Of a DNA stretch of 64,000 nucleotides, positions 1 to 13,393 are shown piece after piece. A program made the position numbers and the translations under genes. The stretch is taken from the NCBI RefSeq assembly GCF_019649055.1, contig NW_026570243.1, forward strand, positions 620,001 to 684,000. The letters run 5' to 3'. The notes under the pieces are model-generated. The model was not told the DNA's origin, ran no database searches, and was given only the letters and a program-made list of their open reading frames with translations. The first letter of the stretch is position 1, and each line of letters opens with the position of its first letter. The DNA is from Paramacrobiotus metropolitanus. Taxonomy: Eukaryota > Tardigrada > Eutardigrada > Parachela > Macrobiotidae.

Positions 1-717
1 ATGGGGACATTACCAAATACGAAGTGTCCAAATGGCCGGAAATGAAACCGCTATCTTCGCCATGGTAGGGTATATTCCATTACTCAGGACACATTGAAGG
101 AGTAAGGACACGACGTGAAGCGACAGCTGCTGTATGTGTAGTCAGGTTTTTACTCTGGTCGACTTGTACCTCTTAAATTATTAAGGTTGGTCTTTCTGTG
201 TCAAAAAAGCGAATCGGTCACTTTCGGGGATGTGAGTGCCAAAGAAAATTTGTTGATATCTTATTGTTTTATTGTCATTTATCAGTCATTTTTGTTGTTA
301 AAGATGAAGGCAACACTAACGACGAAATATATGAAAGCACTTAATTTAAGATATACATTGTAGATGAAGACGATATCGGGTGGACGTGCAATTTGCTGTC
401 GGTTTTTTAGGTTTAACTGATTAAGTACGACTTTTCTAAAAGGATCAGGCTGTGCAGTGTGCATATGACATATCGTTTAATATGCTATAATACAGTAAGC
501 CAAAAATTGTTCCACATGAACGCTACAACTTTACTAGCATTGCATAAATGGATACGTATTATCGAATTTCGTGTTTACGGTACACACGATGCTTTTACAA
601 TAATGCGTCAGAATTCATGAATTATCATTACATAAATCTTTAAATAGAACAAAAGACATTAATAATTGTAAGCAACCCTAATACGGACAGAAAACCAACT
701 TTGCTCATAAATCTCAA
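1..717. other. Intergenic, no gene seen
   Basis: AT-rich sequence downstream of SDHD. The only open frames are short (60 codons or fewer) with no recognisable motif. I see no RNA gene or clear repeat. Confidence 0.5.
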
Positions 718-1222
718 TTACAAAGCCTTCCAGACTTTTTTGACTGCCTGGGTCACGGGCATTTGTGTGTAGTTCAGGTAGAGCAGTCCAGCCAAGGTGG
801 CAAACGACAAAATGTAAACAAATCCCAGACTTCCATAGTATCCCGCTTGGCCCACCACACGCGGTCGCATATAGTCAATCACGATGGCCTCCAATCCCCA
901 GTGCACATGCGCTGCCGTCAGAAGGATCAGAATGTAGTTGCTCACGATGTTGTCCGTGAGGAAAGCCACCGGGAGCACGGGCAGCATCGCCACGGACACC
1001 ACACGTTCAATGGTCCAGTGGGTGGCGTGATTATGCTTGGCTTTCACGGCGTCAGGCACGTGCACCGTGGTGGAAGTGGCGCGTACGGTTGAGGCATACG
1101 GAGGAAAAAGATGTGGCGCCCAGTCTAGCGAGCACTTTGCTGCTGGCTGAATGAGATGTTTCCAGCTGGAAGAGGCATCGAGTAAAGGTTTTGGGGAGGG
1201 TACGCATCAACATCGAAGACAT
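718..1222 (-). CDS. SDHD: Succinate dehydrogenase small membrane-anchor subunit (CybS, SDHD)
   Basis: Membrane anchor of mitochondrial complex II; with SDHC it binds haem b and ubiquinone. The 718-1065 part holds the family signature: a HWTIERVVSVAMLP first helix, a second helix with HVHWGLEAIVIDY (haem-ligand His and quinone-site Asp-Tyr region), a third helix, and a C-terminus ending in VWKAL. These match animal SDHD closely. The N-terminus is unclear. The conserved frame stays open to about 1206 without an ATG. An Arg/Ser-rich, targeting-peptide-like reading begins at ATG 1222 (MSSMLMRTLPK) in another frame. A very short intron or a single-base assembly error could join them. The family is certain; the 5' end is not. 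Confidence 0.88.
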
Positions 1223-1952
1223 CGTTGTGGTGGTAAGAATCAGGGATAAGCTCACCTACGTGCAAAATATCCCTGCGAAACTACGTTCCACTGGAACAAA
1301 GCAGTCACAGTTATTAAAATTTATTTAGATTTTGTTTTATAAGTTGAAAGAAGAACGAATGTCATTTGCCAGCACACAGCGCTCAAACAGATTGCTGATT
1401 GCAGAATGCAGAGTGCCCAAAAAATGCTACGAGATGTGTCGTAACGTGCGTGATTCCTAGGACAGGGTCTGTCACCCAGCGTTCGACGAGCTGATAACGT
1501 TTTGTCGCTTTTGCCCTCTTATTAGGATTATCCTTAGCTCACCACTGCCTCTGTTGACGTTTGAATCTCTTGCTTTTCTCGCTTCCAAAACTCCAAAAGT
1601 CAAAACTACTCGATAGAGAAAGCTTAACTGCAGAACTGACCAATATTTTTAATTTTTTTGTCACGTTTGAATTAACTCGGCTGGATCATTATTATAGTAG
1701 GATCGAGGACAATGTGAGTTATGACTTGCAGTCTTCACTCTTCCGTACAGTAACGCACGTTGCCAGATTTGTTATTTGATTGAAGTTACTGGATTATTAG
1801 TGGATTTGTAAACATCGCAGCGCACATGTGTCCACTTGCAGTGCATCGATGCCTGTTGTTTTGTCGTTAATTTCAACTTACTTGGTCAATCTGAGTGACT
1901 ATACATTTTACTGTTACATGTTTGTTGTCTGCTTTATAGAACTGACATATCA
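1223..1952. other. Intergenic between divergent genes
   Basis: Contains the 5' side of SDHD and, on the right, a probable 5'UTR intron acceptor (pyrimidine-rich, ending TTTATAG near 1939) just ahead of the ATG at 1953. No other gene is supported. Confidence 0.4.
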
Positions 1953-2165
1953 ATGGAGTCCACATTTTCGCAAGAGCCGGACGAGGAAGGAACAGTGGTC
2001 CCCAGCGGAGTCGACAGCACGTTCAAGCATTCCGTATGCGAGGGGAAAGTTCCTCCCAGACCCCGCACATCATCGGTGGGCGGCGAAGGACAAACGAAAA
2101 CTGCCCCGGAGCCGGTTGCCGATGCAGCCGAACCCAAGAAGGTTCATGTGGATGATGAAGCATGA
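1953..2165 (+). CDS. Small acidic disordered protein, unrecognised
   Basis: Seventy codons from ATG to TGA. The product is rich in Glu, Asp, Pro, Ser and Gly, has no hydrophobic segment and ends in DDEA, so it should be a soluble disordered protein. Gene structure around it supports reality: a splice-acceptor-like TTTATAG lies 13 bp upstream of the ATG, and an AATAAA signal lies at about 2208, 43 bp after the stop. I do not recognise the family. A longer overlapping frame (1828-2211) has no start context or motif and looks like a shadow. Confidence 0.5.
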   Translation: MESTFSQEPDEEGTVVPSGVDSTFKHSVCEGKVPPRPRTSSVGGEGQTKTAPEPVADAAEPKKVHVDDEA

Positions 2166-2207
2166 TTGTCGCGGAACTGATTATCATTGGACCGCGGTAG
2201 ATGATAA

Positions 2208-2213
2208 ATAAAT
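2208..2213 (+). terminator. Polyadenylation signal AATAAA
   Basis: Canonical hexamer just downstream of the small CDS at 1953-2165. Confidence 0.5.
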
Positions 2214-2850
2214 CTGAAGCTATGTCGATCCCAATATTTGGGATGCCTTCTCATTTCCAGTTATAGTTTCCGCTTCGGCAGTACTTTAAGCCGTATAAAG
2301 TTTCCGATGCAGTTTTGTTTTTTCGTGTCCTCATTTACAGTTTGCCTGTGTCGTTAATAGGGTTAATTTTCACTTATTTTCACTACCAGTAGTTTTGTAG
2401 ATAAATGGGTAGTTTTGGTTTGATTCTATTAATTTGAACCACGATACGTAATAGTGACTACAATACAACAATTCTCGTACAATACTCGCTAGTATCGCTA
2501 CTACTTACTATGATGAGTAATATCATTGAAAATTAAGTCGCCGACTCGCCATATTGATAGATAAATTGATAGTGACGACATCACAGTGCTAACGACTTTA
2601 AACTTCGTCAAGTAGGATAGAGTTGCAATTCACAAAGGTAAAACCAGTGCTACCAGTTTATAGTACTTTATACCAGATTTAACGAGGCAATCCTAAAAAG
2701 GCAAAGCCGAGGGAATCAGAATTTTCCAAAGATCAAAAGAAAGTAAAAGGCTTAAATTTCGGGTACTCGATTTTAGGCCAACACTTACGCAATACAAAAT
2801 AAGCGACCACTATTGATTATGGAGATTTCTTGGAACTCCGAAATTCAGCT
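2214..2850. other. Intergenic, AT-rich
   Basis: Between two convergent genes. Low-complexity AT stretches; no gene, repeat or RNA recognised. Confidence 0.4.
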
Positions 2851-5800
2851 TTAAGCCAACCCGTCCAACAATGCACCCTCCATCCCCGCCACACCCCGCA
2901 ACTGATAGCGGCTATTAGGTACGCGTTCCCGTTCCCCATCCGACTCCGATCCCAATTTGCGCTTCCCGCTGACACTGCCCGTTTCATCTGTTTCCATGGG
3001 CAGCCAGTTCTCGTCGCCCCGCTCCGATTTCGAAGTGGCCTCTTCGTCCATTTCTTTATAGCAAACATTATTTGTTGCCGTGCGCTTTTCGCGGCCGGCG
3101 CATCCGGCACAAGGTGCGCACACATTGGTGTAGAAGGCCATACAGTATCCTTCATGGAAGACGTCACCACAGCCCAGGCATCGACGCAGACTTTTCAGCC
3201 ATTGTGGCTTGCCGCAGGCTTTGCAGCCTTCGTTTTCCAATCCCGTACCCCACAGTATCGACCAGTCGACCATTTTGCACAAATAATACAGTCGGGAAAT
3301 ACTGTTCGTCTCTCCGATAATTTCCTTCCATGTCTGATCCGCCAGAGAGAATTCTTTCTTAATCATGACTTTAGAAATGAGCGAAAACAAAGTGGACATG
3401 ATGGATTTTAGTTTAGAGCAAGTGGCCGTCTCAAGTTTGGCCTCCCAATCCTCGGGCAACTCTTGTGTCAAGAATTCTGCCTTCTCCAATTCACTCGCTA
3501 AAATCCTCACACAGGATTTCAAGGCTTCCATGGCGTCTTCCACAAACACTGGCTGCGGCCGAGCTGTGTTTTTTATCATGTTCTTAATTTTATTTATCTG
3601 CACTCGTAACGCCTTCTCCCGAATTCCCAAACAGTTGAGGGACGCAGATAGTTGTATCAGTTCATCCGGAGCGTACATCTTCCACTGCACCTCTTTTCCC
3701 GGCGCCGACATCATTGTTGCATCGCATTTTCTATGCTTTCCATCTGCACGCAAGTAGTGCAGCTGACTCAAATCACTGGCATACACGAAATTGCTAACGA
3801 TCGGAGCAGACGACGGTATCTCTTTACGTTCATGCCGTGGAAGGGGAACTGCCCAGCCGCTTTCAACAAGGATATTCGCGCTCAATTCGGGCATGTGCCA
3901 ATATCGATTATGGTGTCGGTCGTAACCCAGGCATCTGGAATGTGTCATGTACGAAAACATCAAGTCCGCCTCCTGAAACCATGCGAAATTAAAGCGCAGT
4001 ATGTTAAATCAGAGACTTACAACAAAAAGATAGTTAAAACCAAAATTAACACCACGCATACGAAATACTTACTTCAGGACAATTATTACCGTTGCACTTA
4101 CACAGAAAACGGATTGAACTATATTCAAAATGTGGATTGATAGTCCCACAGGTTCTCACTTACCCGATATTTTTTCTTTATCAGGCTCACTCAGTTCTGT
4201 GTCTTTCAATCGTTCTTCCAGTTCTAGAAAGCGAAATTACCGTCTTCTAGATAACGCTAAGCGAAAATACGAATGATGCATCTAACTTCCTGAAAAAAAT
4301 CTACGTAGCAAAATAAGAATCTTTTGAATACTCGACGAGTCAACGCTTTCGTCAAATTACATCCAAGTTCAAGTACTTCAAAGTATGTATTGCATTGTTA
4401 ATTCTATAATTCCGCACCTTTTAGAGAGTGATTTCTTTCCACAATCGAAGCTTCCAGTCCCTGCTTCTCCGTTCTAACCAGACAGCAATATTCATCACCC
4501 ACCAAAAACGACTGACACTGCATTGTGACTAGCAGGCTAACACTATAACAACTTTTAATATACTAACCGAATTTCATTTCGTGCTTGACCAATCTTTTCG
4601 GAAAAAACATTAAAGAAGAGAGTGTCCTCGATGAGGGTGTGATGGACATTAATTAAAAGACGGACACGATCATCAGTAGAGCATTCGGAAATATCGATAA
4701 ATTTCAGGCGATCGAGCAGATTTTCCATCTAAAAAAAATACCATCCCATCAGCAAGATAGTTTGAAACAAATATTTTAAGCATAACCCCGACACACGCTC
4801 TCACCTTTTCCGAAAACGCTGTTCTCTGATTAGGTTTAACCTTAATCAGATACTGCCGCAGAATTTCACATGCCAATATCTCATCGTTCTCTTCGTCCAA
4901 CTGCGATGATAGTGCAATACCGTATTCTGCTACCCTCTGCGGAAAAATCGGCGGCATTAAAAATCAGAATAATTTCAAGTATCTTAAGCTATTCAATGAT
5001 GCCTTGTAAATACATGCATCGCTTGCCGTTTCAAAATTCTTATTACCAGTTTGTCAGATTCCTTTTGTGAAAGTTCATTAAATGCTCGCACAAACCAGTG
5101 CAGCACGGAGAGATATAGTCCGATATTTCCATCTGGTATGGTTACAGCTTGGATTAGAAAATCTGCAAGAAAAAATATCATCCCATCAGCAACAGAAACG
5201 AAAGATGTAAAAGCGCGACGAAACGAGGGAGAAAAGTGTAACACTTTGAAAATTTACGGTATAACATTTCACTGAAAATAAGCTGCACAGATTCGGAAAA
5301 AGGATAATGGATAACGTACTTAAATCAAAACACCGCTTTTTCCTGTCACCACCGGGTTTGTCCCTCACGTACACATACTGCATGATTTCAATAAATCGTC
5401 CCACGTTGAGAAAATCACCAATTTTCCCAGGAGCGACTGTGGGAATAATTAACTGTTTGGCATGGGGTAACGCACGACACAGGATCTGTCCATCATCGTA
5501 CAACTGCAACATCCGAAAAATTATCGGAAAATACCGTATATGAACATGAGAAAGAACTGCAGCAAACTAAAAAGAAAAATTACCTACCTGTTTAGTTGCT
5601 TCCACGCTCCGCGACGAAGCTGCCTCCTGCTCGGGAGAAATCTTGGCAGCGAGATTGCTGCGCCTGAAAGTTTCCACCATATCCTGGGCATCTTGCGTTT
5701 CCGGAATTCTGCAAAACAGCTATAAGTTAAACAATTTCATGTTTTCACAATAATTAAGGCTGATGGAATGGTTTCTAATAACTGCGATTTTATTAAGTAC

Positions 5801-6053
5801 CAATCACGTCTAGTTTTTAGCAAAGCTGAAGGCACGAATGACCAGAAGGCTTTTGGCAGAAGCTAATGAAATTACTGCTTACTAGTAACAATGGGAGTAC
5901 TAATTCAACGTTATAAAGCAAAGTTCTAAGTACTGTACGCAACAAAACCTTATCACATACGGCATACCTGCTTGCCCATGCGATCACCTCCGGCCGCGTC
6001 GCCTTCTTTGACCTTGGAGATCTCTCATCCTTACTGTTAGTTCGAGGAGGCAT
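2851..6053 (-). CDS. BAZ1/ACF1-like chromatin-remodelling accessory protein (DDT-WHIM-PHD)
   Basis: Probable large subunit partner of an ISWI nucleosome-spacing complex in the nucleus. At least nine exons can be traced with GT-AG borders: 6053-5968, 5708-5588, 5503-5320, 5162-5047, 4936-4805, 4728-4564, 4517-4418, 4223-4164 and 3972-2851. Phases match except at the last junction, where a 17-nt micro-exon (4118-4102) would restore frame. The order is a basic N-terminus (exon 1); a DDT domain over exons 3-4 (IGDFLNVGRFIEIM); WHIM-type helices in exon 6; a WHIM motif LGYDRHHNRYW opening the last exon; then a PHD-like finger (CKACGKPQW, CLGCGDVFHEGYC, CAPC). The C-terminus is acidic and disordered. 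Length is about 700 residues, much shorter than animal BAZ1 proteins. I see neither a WAC domain nor a bromodomain. Confidence 0.8.
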
Positions 6054-6814
6054 CGTGGACAACCGATGCACAAGAAATAATTCCGTCGAAGGGTGCCAAA
6101 CAAACAACTGGGATAGTTTGCGTGAAGCGATTACGTCCAAACAACAAGGTACAAGGCGCACGAAGCTCAAGAGTTAATCACAATACAGCACCTAGTCCTA
6201 ACAACAACATGCGCAATTCCAGCTATCAGAGCGGGGTTTGATTTCTGTTGAAGGTCTTATCCAGGAATCTGTTCTACTGCTCTGTGATTCAGTGATTACA
6301 ACATAACACGAAAACGATGGCAATATGGTACCACAAGCACTGCAACTCGGAGTTTGACTTGCAGCAGCTTGCTAGAGTCAGCTAGATTCTGGCTTTCAGT
6401 GTTGCCAAAGACACAAGTAACAACGAATAAAACTTAGAAAAACGAGGACAAATTAACATCAAAATTAATGAAGTCAAGCTTCAGACCTCTGGCCACTAAT
6501 TCTTTGATTGCAACTCTGTGAGTTACAACAGCCGAAATTAATCAACTTTTACTGTAAAATATCAAACTAATTCGCCCAAAATAGATCATCTGGTGTTATC
6601 AACCGTTATCAACCGGACCCGATGAAATCCAAATCGAGAAACATTCACGAAAGATCTCGCAGCTGGAGTTCGGGACAAGATCGCCAAATCCTGCGTAAAA
6701 TGCTTTATGAATGATATGCACACTGCGCAGCTCGTAAGTTTCAAATACGTGCGTTACGGGCACGCATAGTTAACTGTGCGCATCCTGCATGGGTGTGCAC
6801 ACTTTGCGGTGGAC
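6054..6814. other. Upstream region of the BAZ1-like gene
   Basis: Non-coding. Presumably holds the promoter of the minus-strand gene, but no individual site can be named. Confidence 0.35.
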
Positions 6815-7274
6815 AACGCGTTCCTCATGATCACCAGTGCGGGAACATCGCGATGATTGGCTGCGATCCCAACCAATAGAAATTGTGCAACACAACGTAC
6901 TGTACTATAACTTTAGTAGCACCTAATTAGTGGCACCTAGACATAACTGACTGTGTGCTGTATTCAAACATTTAGTAGCACCTAATTAGTGGCACCTAGA
7001 CATAACTGACTATGTGCTGTATTCAAACATTTAGTAGCACCTAGTGTGTAGCACTCAGACTACCGCTTTAAAATACAGCACATAGTGTCTAGGTGCTACT
7101 AATTAGGTGCTACTAATAGTTTGAATACAGCACACAGTCAGTTATGTCTAGGTGCCACTAATTAGGTGCTACTGAAGTTATAATACAGTGTTGTGTTGCA
7201 CAATTTCTATTGGTTGTAATCACAGGCTTTCACAGCCAATCATCGCGATGTTCCCGCACTAGTGAGGAACGCGT
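6815..7274. mobile_element. Foldback/MITE-like inverted-repeat element
   Basis: Two long arms are inverted copies. ACGCGTTCCTCA, GTGCGGGAACATCGCGATGA, CCAATAGAAATTGTGCAACA and a GTAGCACCTAATTAGTGGCA block on the left reappear reverse-complemented on the right (7080-7274). Inside the left arm a 58-59 bp unit is tandemly repeated (about 6912-6970 and 6970-7029). It has no coding capacity, so it looks non-autonomous. Outer limits and target duplication are not resolved. Confidence 0.75.
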
Positions 7275-7830
7275 GCGGCGGACAATGTAGACAACCGCCC
7301 TTCGGTAAGCGAAAATCATTGCTATTCCACCGCGCTGACGTCACGACTTCTCCAGCTGTAATCAGCACGCATTTTTTTTGGCATGCCAAAACATCGGAAG
7401 AAACGTCTCTATAGTTCATAATTATCCATTGGCAAATCCCCTCCATAGTAAACCATGATAAAATTTTATGGGATTTTCCATAGTCTTCTAACCACTGTCT
7501 GTTTGTATGTTCTCGTCTCTTTGGGATCGGCATTGGTGAGTGTCTCAGTGGCCTTGGTTACATACTCGTACCTGCAAACTTTTGACAGTAGGGCAGTTGT
7601 CCCTTCTGTGACGCTGCGCTTCTTTTCGTAATTTCTGATTTCCGTATGTATGAGTTTCGGTTATAGTTATTCCGTGACGGTGTAATTTTAAATTTTCAGT
7701 GTGTAAAACCTTTACAATACTGAAAGTATACCATCAGTCTCGCTCGTAGAGAGAATCGGAAGACAATCTTGAGAAGCCTCTTCGATCTTCGTGGGATTGG
7801 CATTTGTTCTCCAGCGAAGACTTCGCCACA
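7275..7830. other. Upstream region of SLC66A2-like gene
   Basis: No supported gene. A minus-strand 97-codon frame overlaps the foldback element and carries no motif. A non-coding first exon of the next gene could lie here. Confidence 0.35.
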
Positions 7831-9258
<1,428 letters not shown>

Positions 9259-9462
9259 CTGTTGAATTATCTTCGGATTGGTTCTAGTCTGTGTTAAAAT
9301 GCGCTAGAACTTTTATTAGTTAGCCAAAGAATACCAGAACAGTATACTGTGTTCCATGACTGATCTTACTTTTTAACTGTTTTTCCGTGCTCGTTTCGTT
9401 AATGGTAACGTTTGTGGTGATACTTTGCATTGTGTAATGCTGGTTTCCGCTCTGCTGTGGTA

Positions 9463-9468
9463 AATAAA
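9463..9468 (+). terminator. Polyadenylation signal AATAAA
   Basis: Canonical hexamer about 205 bp after the SLC66A2 stop, in the short gap before the convergent PIGZ gene. Confidence 0.6.
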
Positions 9469-9590
9469 CGTCGAAAAGGAGATATTACGTCAATACGCCT
9501 TTAATATATTCTTCACCCGCCGCTTATCGTGCGATACATGCATGTAGCATTTCGTATCCAAAAACAAGTGCGGTCAGTTCGGTAAAACGT

Positions 9591-11117
9591 TCACTTCGGA
9601 GCAGACTTTTTCAGCGCAATATTCCACACATTTAAGCACAACTCCGGCAGTTTCCTAAATATTTGATCGTATGCTACTTGCGCCTCAAAGGACCAGTGCG
9701 GGCAAAACTGTTGCACAAGTGTAGCCGTGACACTGCCCAGCGGTGCATAATTCAAGTCAATTGTCCCCGGAAGAATCAGGAAATTTTTTGTGCGCGGATG
9801 GTGGTGAATGGTCTGTCCTACATCTTCCAGCGTTAGGCGCTCCAGTCCGAGATCAAGCACGCGGTGAGACTGGTCCAATGGCAAACGCAGAGTATAGAAC
9901 GGTGGAATGTACGTTTTGTAATAGAACACTCTCGCACTGGGATCTTCGTCTAGGAGGGTCCTGACGAACGGTAAACTCTGTGTCAAGCCACCTTGATGAA
10001 TAAACCCAAAGAAAATTCCCAACAACAAATTGAATACAATCCACACCGTGCGCCGTATCCGTGACTTCCACGTGAATTCAGCGGCTAATAAAAACAACGG
10101 GACTAATACTGCCAGTAAAAATCGCGGCTCCTGATGAGGAATGATTGAGATCAGACATACAGGAACCAAAAAGGAAAGGAACAACAATTTCCTCTGCATA
10201 ATAAATCTGACAATTCCGAGTTGGAAAAAACACCACAAAAGTGTTCCAAATAACTGTGGTAGCGACACGATCAAATGAAACCACCGCGGATGCAATCCAT
10301 GTAATTCATTGTTTTTCGCATCGATATTGTAGACAATAAACCGCAGCGGCGTAATCACAAATTGTCCATAGTACCACGAATCCACAGCGACTAAGACACA
10401 CATTGTCAACGCTCCAAAAAATGCCGTATTAATGACTGAACGCATTTTGGACACGTACAAAAAGTACATCCAGGGCACACAACCGAAGGCGAGAAATGTC
10501 GGCCGATTAAATATCCCCAGTGCGCTGATTACACCGACTGCCACGGTAGTCACATTTCCCGATTTGTGATTTTTATCCGGATAAAAAACGGCCAGCATCA
10601 AACCGGCAAACAACACAACTTCCACCGAATTGCTGAATGTCCGCGGGAGAAAAACAAACGTCAGATACGACGTGCGGAAGACCATTTTAACGGAAGACGT
10701 GGAAATATTCCATGACTTGGTCAGCATTAGAAGCAACCATTCCAAAATCGGAATAAGAAAAAACATGGACATGCGGGGAATGATGAGCATGAGCTGCGGA
10801 GAGACACGGAAATGCAGCCCATTCTCCAGAATGCGCAAGATGGTGAAGGGGATCCCCGATATCAGATACGGAATACTGACGCTGCGCAGTGCAAAATGCG
10901 GGTTGAATTCCCATGCGCGAAAATGGCTGATGTTGAAAATGTCAGCTGCAATGAGCGGAAACATAGAGAATGCACGCAAGTCAACATGCTAGAGTACCGT
11001 AGATCTCAAACCTGCAACAACTTCTGGATTCTGGAAGAATTCATCGGGATGGATATATCCTGTTTGCAGAGCAACAACCAGCAGCAAAATGCCAATCCAT
11101 ATGAAATCAGAATCCAT
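9591..11117 (-). CDS. PIGZ: GPI mannosyltransferase 4 (PIG-Z/Smp3), GT22 family
   Basis: ER membrane enzyme that adds the fourth mannose to GPI-anchor precursors from dolichol-phosphate mannose. Exon 1 (11117-11012) gives one hydrophobic helix and the catalytic lumenal loop HPDEFFQNPEVVAG, the GT22 HPDE signature. Exon 2 (10945-9591) continues in phase with DIFNISHFRAWEFNPHFALRSVS and many hydrophobic helices, including the family-typical HQEPRFLLAVLVPL. Total length is about 485 residues, normal for the family. ATG 11117 is the first ATG in the open frame; the frame extends upstream without another. The intron is 66 bp. Confidence 0.9.
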
Positions 11118-12379
11118 TATCAGAGTGACGCGCAGGCGAAACCAAATACAGAAGATGATGTACACACTGTACTCCGACAGAGACTCGACAGTCGAGTAGG
11201 GAGCGATCAAGCGACAAACATGTGCAAAAGCAGAATTATTGCTCCTGGATGGTCACCGCAACTAAATAACTAACTGAAAAATGTACACATTCCACTGATT
11301 CCAGGATTCTGCATGTGATCTCATCCCGTCCTTTCCCAGCTGAATGGAATAATGGCTGAAACTTGAATCAAAGTACAGTAAGTACTTTATGCGACGTTGC
11401 ACTGCTAGTTGCTAAAGTTAGCAGCGGAGCAGGCTAGTGGATTAATTCATGCAGCCATTTTCAAGACAAAAATGTCTGTAACCTGCTCCATAGTCGTATT
11501 ATTGTTGATAGTTCAATGGCACATTTAATCAATCATCAGAAATTTTTTGTCTCATCAGATTTCAGTTTGACGTTTCAGGAAGTTCAAAGATGAGCTTTAT
11601 CGATTTTTCCTGCTTTCATTTTTAACTCTAGTAATGCAAGCGACCGCTTTCGGTAAACGGTTACAAATTTTCTCAAACTGGTTGCGAAATCATCACCATC
11701 CATTTCCCATCGGAAAGTTGGAAACGATAATAATTATTCTTGGCACATCGCTGTCTAATAACTGCTTTTCTAAATCTGCTGCACCAAAAAATATGTTGGG
11801 TTATGCAGCTTATGCTTATGCCTTAATTTCCAACTTATGCCCGTTCGCGGCCGTTCCACACACACCATGCGTGTTAGGCCGACATGGTGGAGAACGTCTC
11901 CTCTACAATCCGTTGTTACGAAAAGCGCTCATTGGTCATTGTTGGTCAATTGAAGATTGTAATAGTAAATACCATGTCGGTCTTGACACGGTTGGCCATG
12001 GTTCTAATTTATTAATTACAGTATCTTTAAAAATTCGTATCAATTGGCAGAAGCATCGTACACGGTACAATAGACAATCAAAAGATAGTCATAAAAAGCT
12101 TTATTAACAGACTGGAGCATGGCGGTCAGCAAAGTGACCACTGGTCAGACCAGAAAGCCGAAAAATGCACTTTTTGACTGAACGCCACTGAGAGCAGTGT
12201 GAGTAAAATGCAAAACAATTGCGTAATGATGCTTTTGGGAGCTCTAAAACAGATATGGCCCGTACTATCTACAATGGACTGCAAAAATGACTCAACGTCG
12301 GGCAGGACCAGTTGGGCGAACTGCTGTATCGGCTGTGCACTGCGCAGTGCATTTGCTTGTGTGTGGAACATTACAACAA
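11118..12379. other. Intergenic, no supported gene
   Basis: Open frames here (for example 11634-12107, plus) have no domain, signal or codon pattern that I trust. Part of the right side may be eroded 5' sequence of the retrotransposon that follows. Confidence 0.35.
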
Positions 12380-13393
12380 TACAATACTGCCATGTACAAT
12401 ATGTACTGCACTATCAACAGACTACGGGACTTTAGGCGGTTCTCCTGTAAGCGTGCTCGAAAACTTCGCCCGGTTCCTAGAAGAGGCGTATTCCATTGGG
12501 CTCGAGATAAACATTGACAAAATTTATGTGAATGGTTCGTGTGTGGAGAAACGGAGAGCGCTCAACGGGAAGTAGTTGCTGACTTTGTTGCCAGTCATCC
12601 TCAGCTGCGCGTTGCTCTTCCCTTACACTTCTTGGAGCCCCTGTCCTTGATGACGCGATCGGCTCCTCACTCGATGAAAAATCTGCAACGCTGACCAGAG
12701 TGTGCGAGCGACTGCAACTTTTGCCACGTCATCATGCTTTGTACCTTCTCGGACACTGTCTTGGTGCGCCAAAAGTCATCTATATGTTGCGTTGCTGCAA
12801 TGCGTGGAGATACCCGGAGAAACTCTACGAAATTGACGAGAAGCTGCGGTTATGTTTTCAGTCGCTGTGTAACGTCAGAACTGCTCACGATGATTACCCT
12901 TGTTGGCGACAGGCTAGCCTGCCCGTTTGCCGGGGCGGTATTGGCATTCGTCGGTCGGAGGCATTAGCACTTCCCGCCTTTTTGGCTTCGATTCACTTCG
13001 TATCCGATTTGGTGTCCCTACTACTCTCTGGTCATGCGGTCAATGAAATTACAGGCGCTCTTGAGCTATGGAAAAAGAACGCTCGCCTATCTGATCTGCC
13101 TCAAGTGAACTTCCGAAGCAGCAGAAGTCTTGGGATCTGCCGCTATGTAATGTGTCCTTGTCTACATTGCTGGATGTTTACCGCAATGATGAACTCAACA
13201 AAGCCCGCCCTCTTGCTCAGTCAACACCCGAAGCCGGCATCTGGTTAAACGCATTACCCTCCGCTCACTTAGGCAACCTCGTGGACAATGACACTCTTAA
13301 AATCTCGGTTGGCTTGAGATTGGGAGTGGCGATATGTGAACTCCACAAATGTTTAAAGTGTCATAAGCACGTCGATAAATACGGACACCACGG
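12380..13393 (+). pseudogene. Decayed non-LTR reverse transcriptase fragment
   Basis: Pieces of an RT ORF in more than one frame. A thumb-proximal block around the active site reads DYGTLGGSPVSVLENF, where the usual DD of YxDD is lost. Next comes EEAYSIGLEINIDK, then (12700-13248) LPRHHALYLLGHC, PKVIYMLR, QASLPVCRGGIGIRR and ALALPAFLAS. After another frame change the segment reads WLNALPSAHLGNLVDNDTLK and VGLRLGVAIC, ending in the Cys/His tail CLKCHKHVDKYGHHG. The order matches invertebrate LINE-type RT C-termini. It stops exactly where the Polinton repeat begins. Confidence 0.75.

Noticed and set aside
7240-7533. 97-codon minus-strand frame
   Set aside because: Overlaps the foldback element arm and starts in non-coding sequence; no domain recognised.
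10630-11273. Plus-strand frames opposite PIGZ
   Set aside because: Antisense shadows of a well-supported gene.
11634-12107. 157-codon plus-strand frame
   Set aside because: No motif, no splice or polyA context, composition like the surrounding non-coding DNA.
13388-13393. A 6-bp target-site duplication for the Polinton
   Set aside because: Left and right flanking hexamers differ; shifting the border by a few bases does not create a match.
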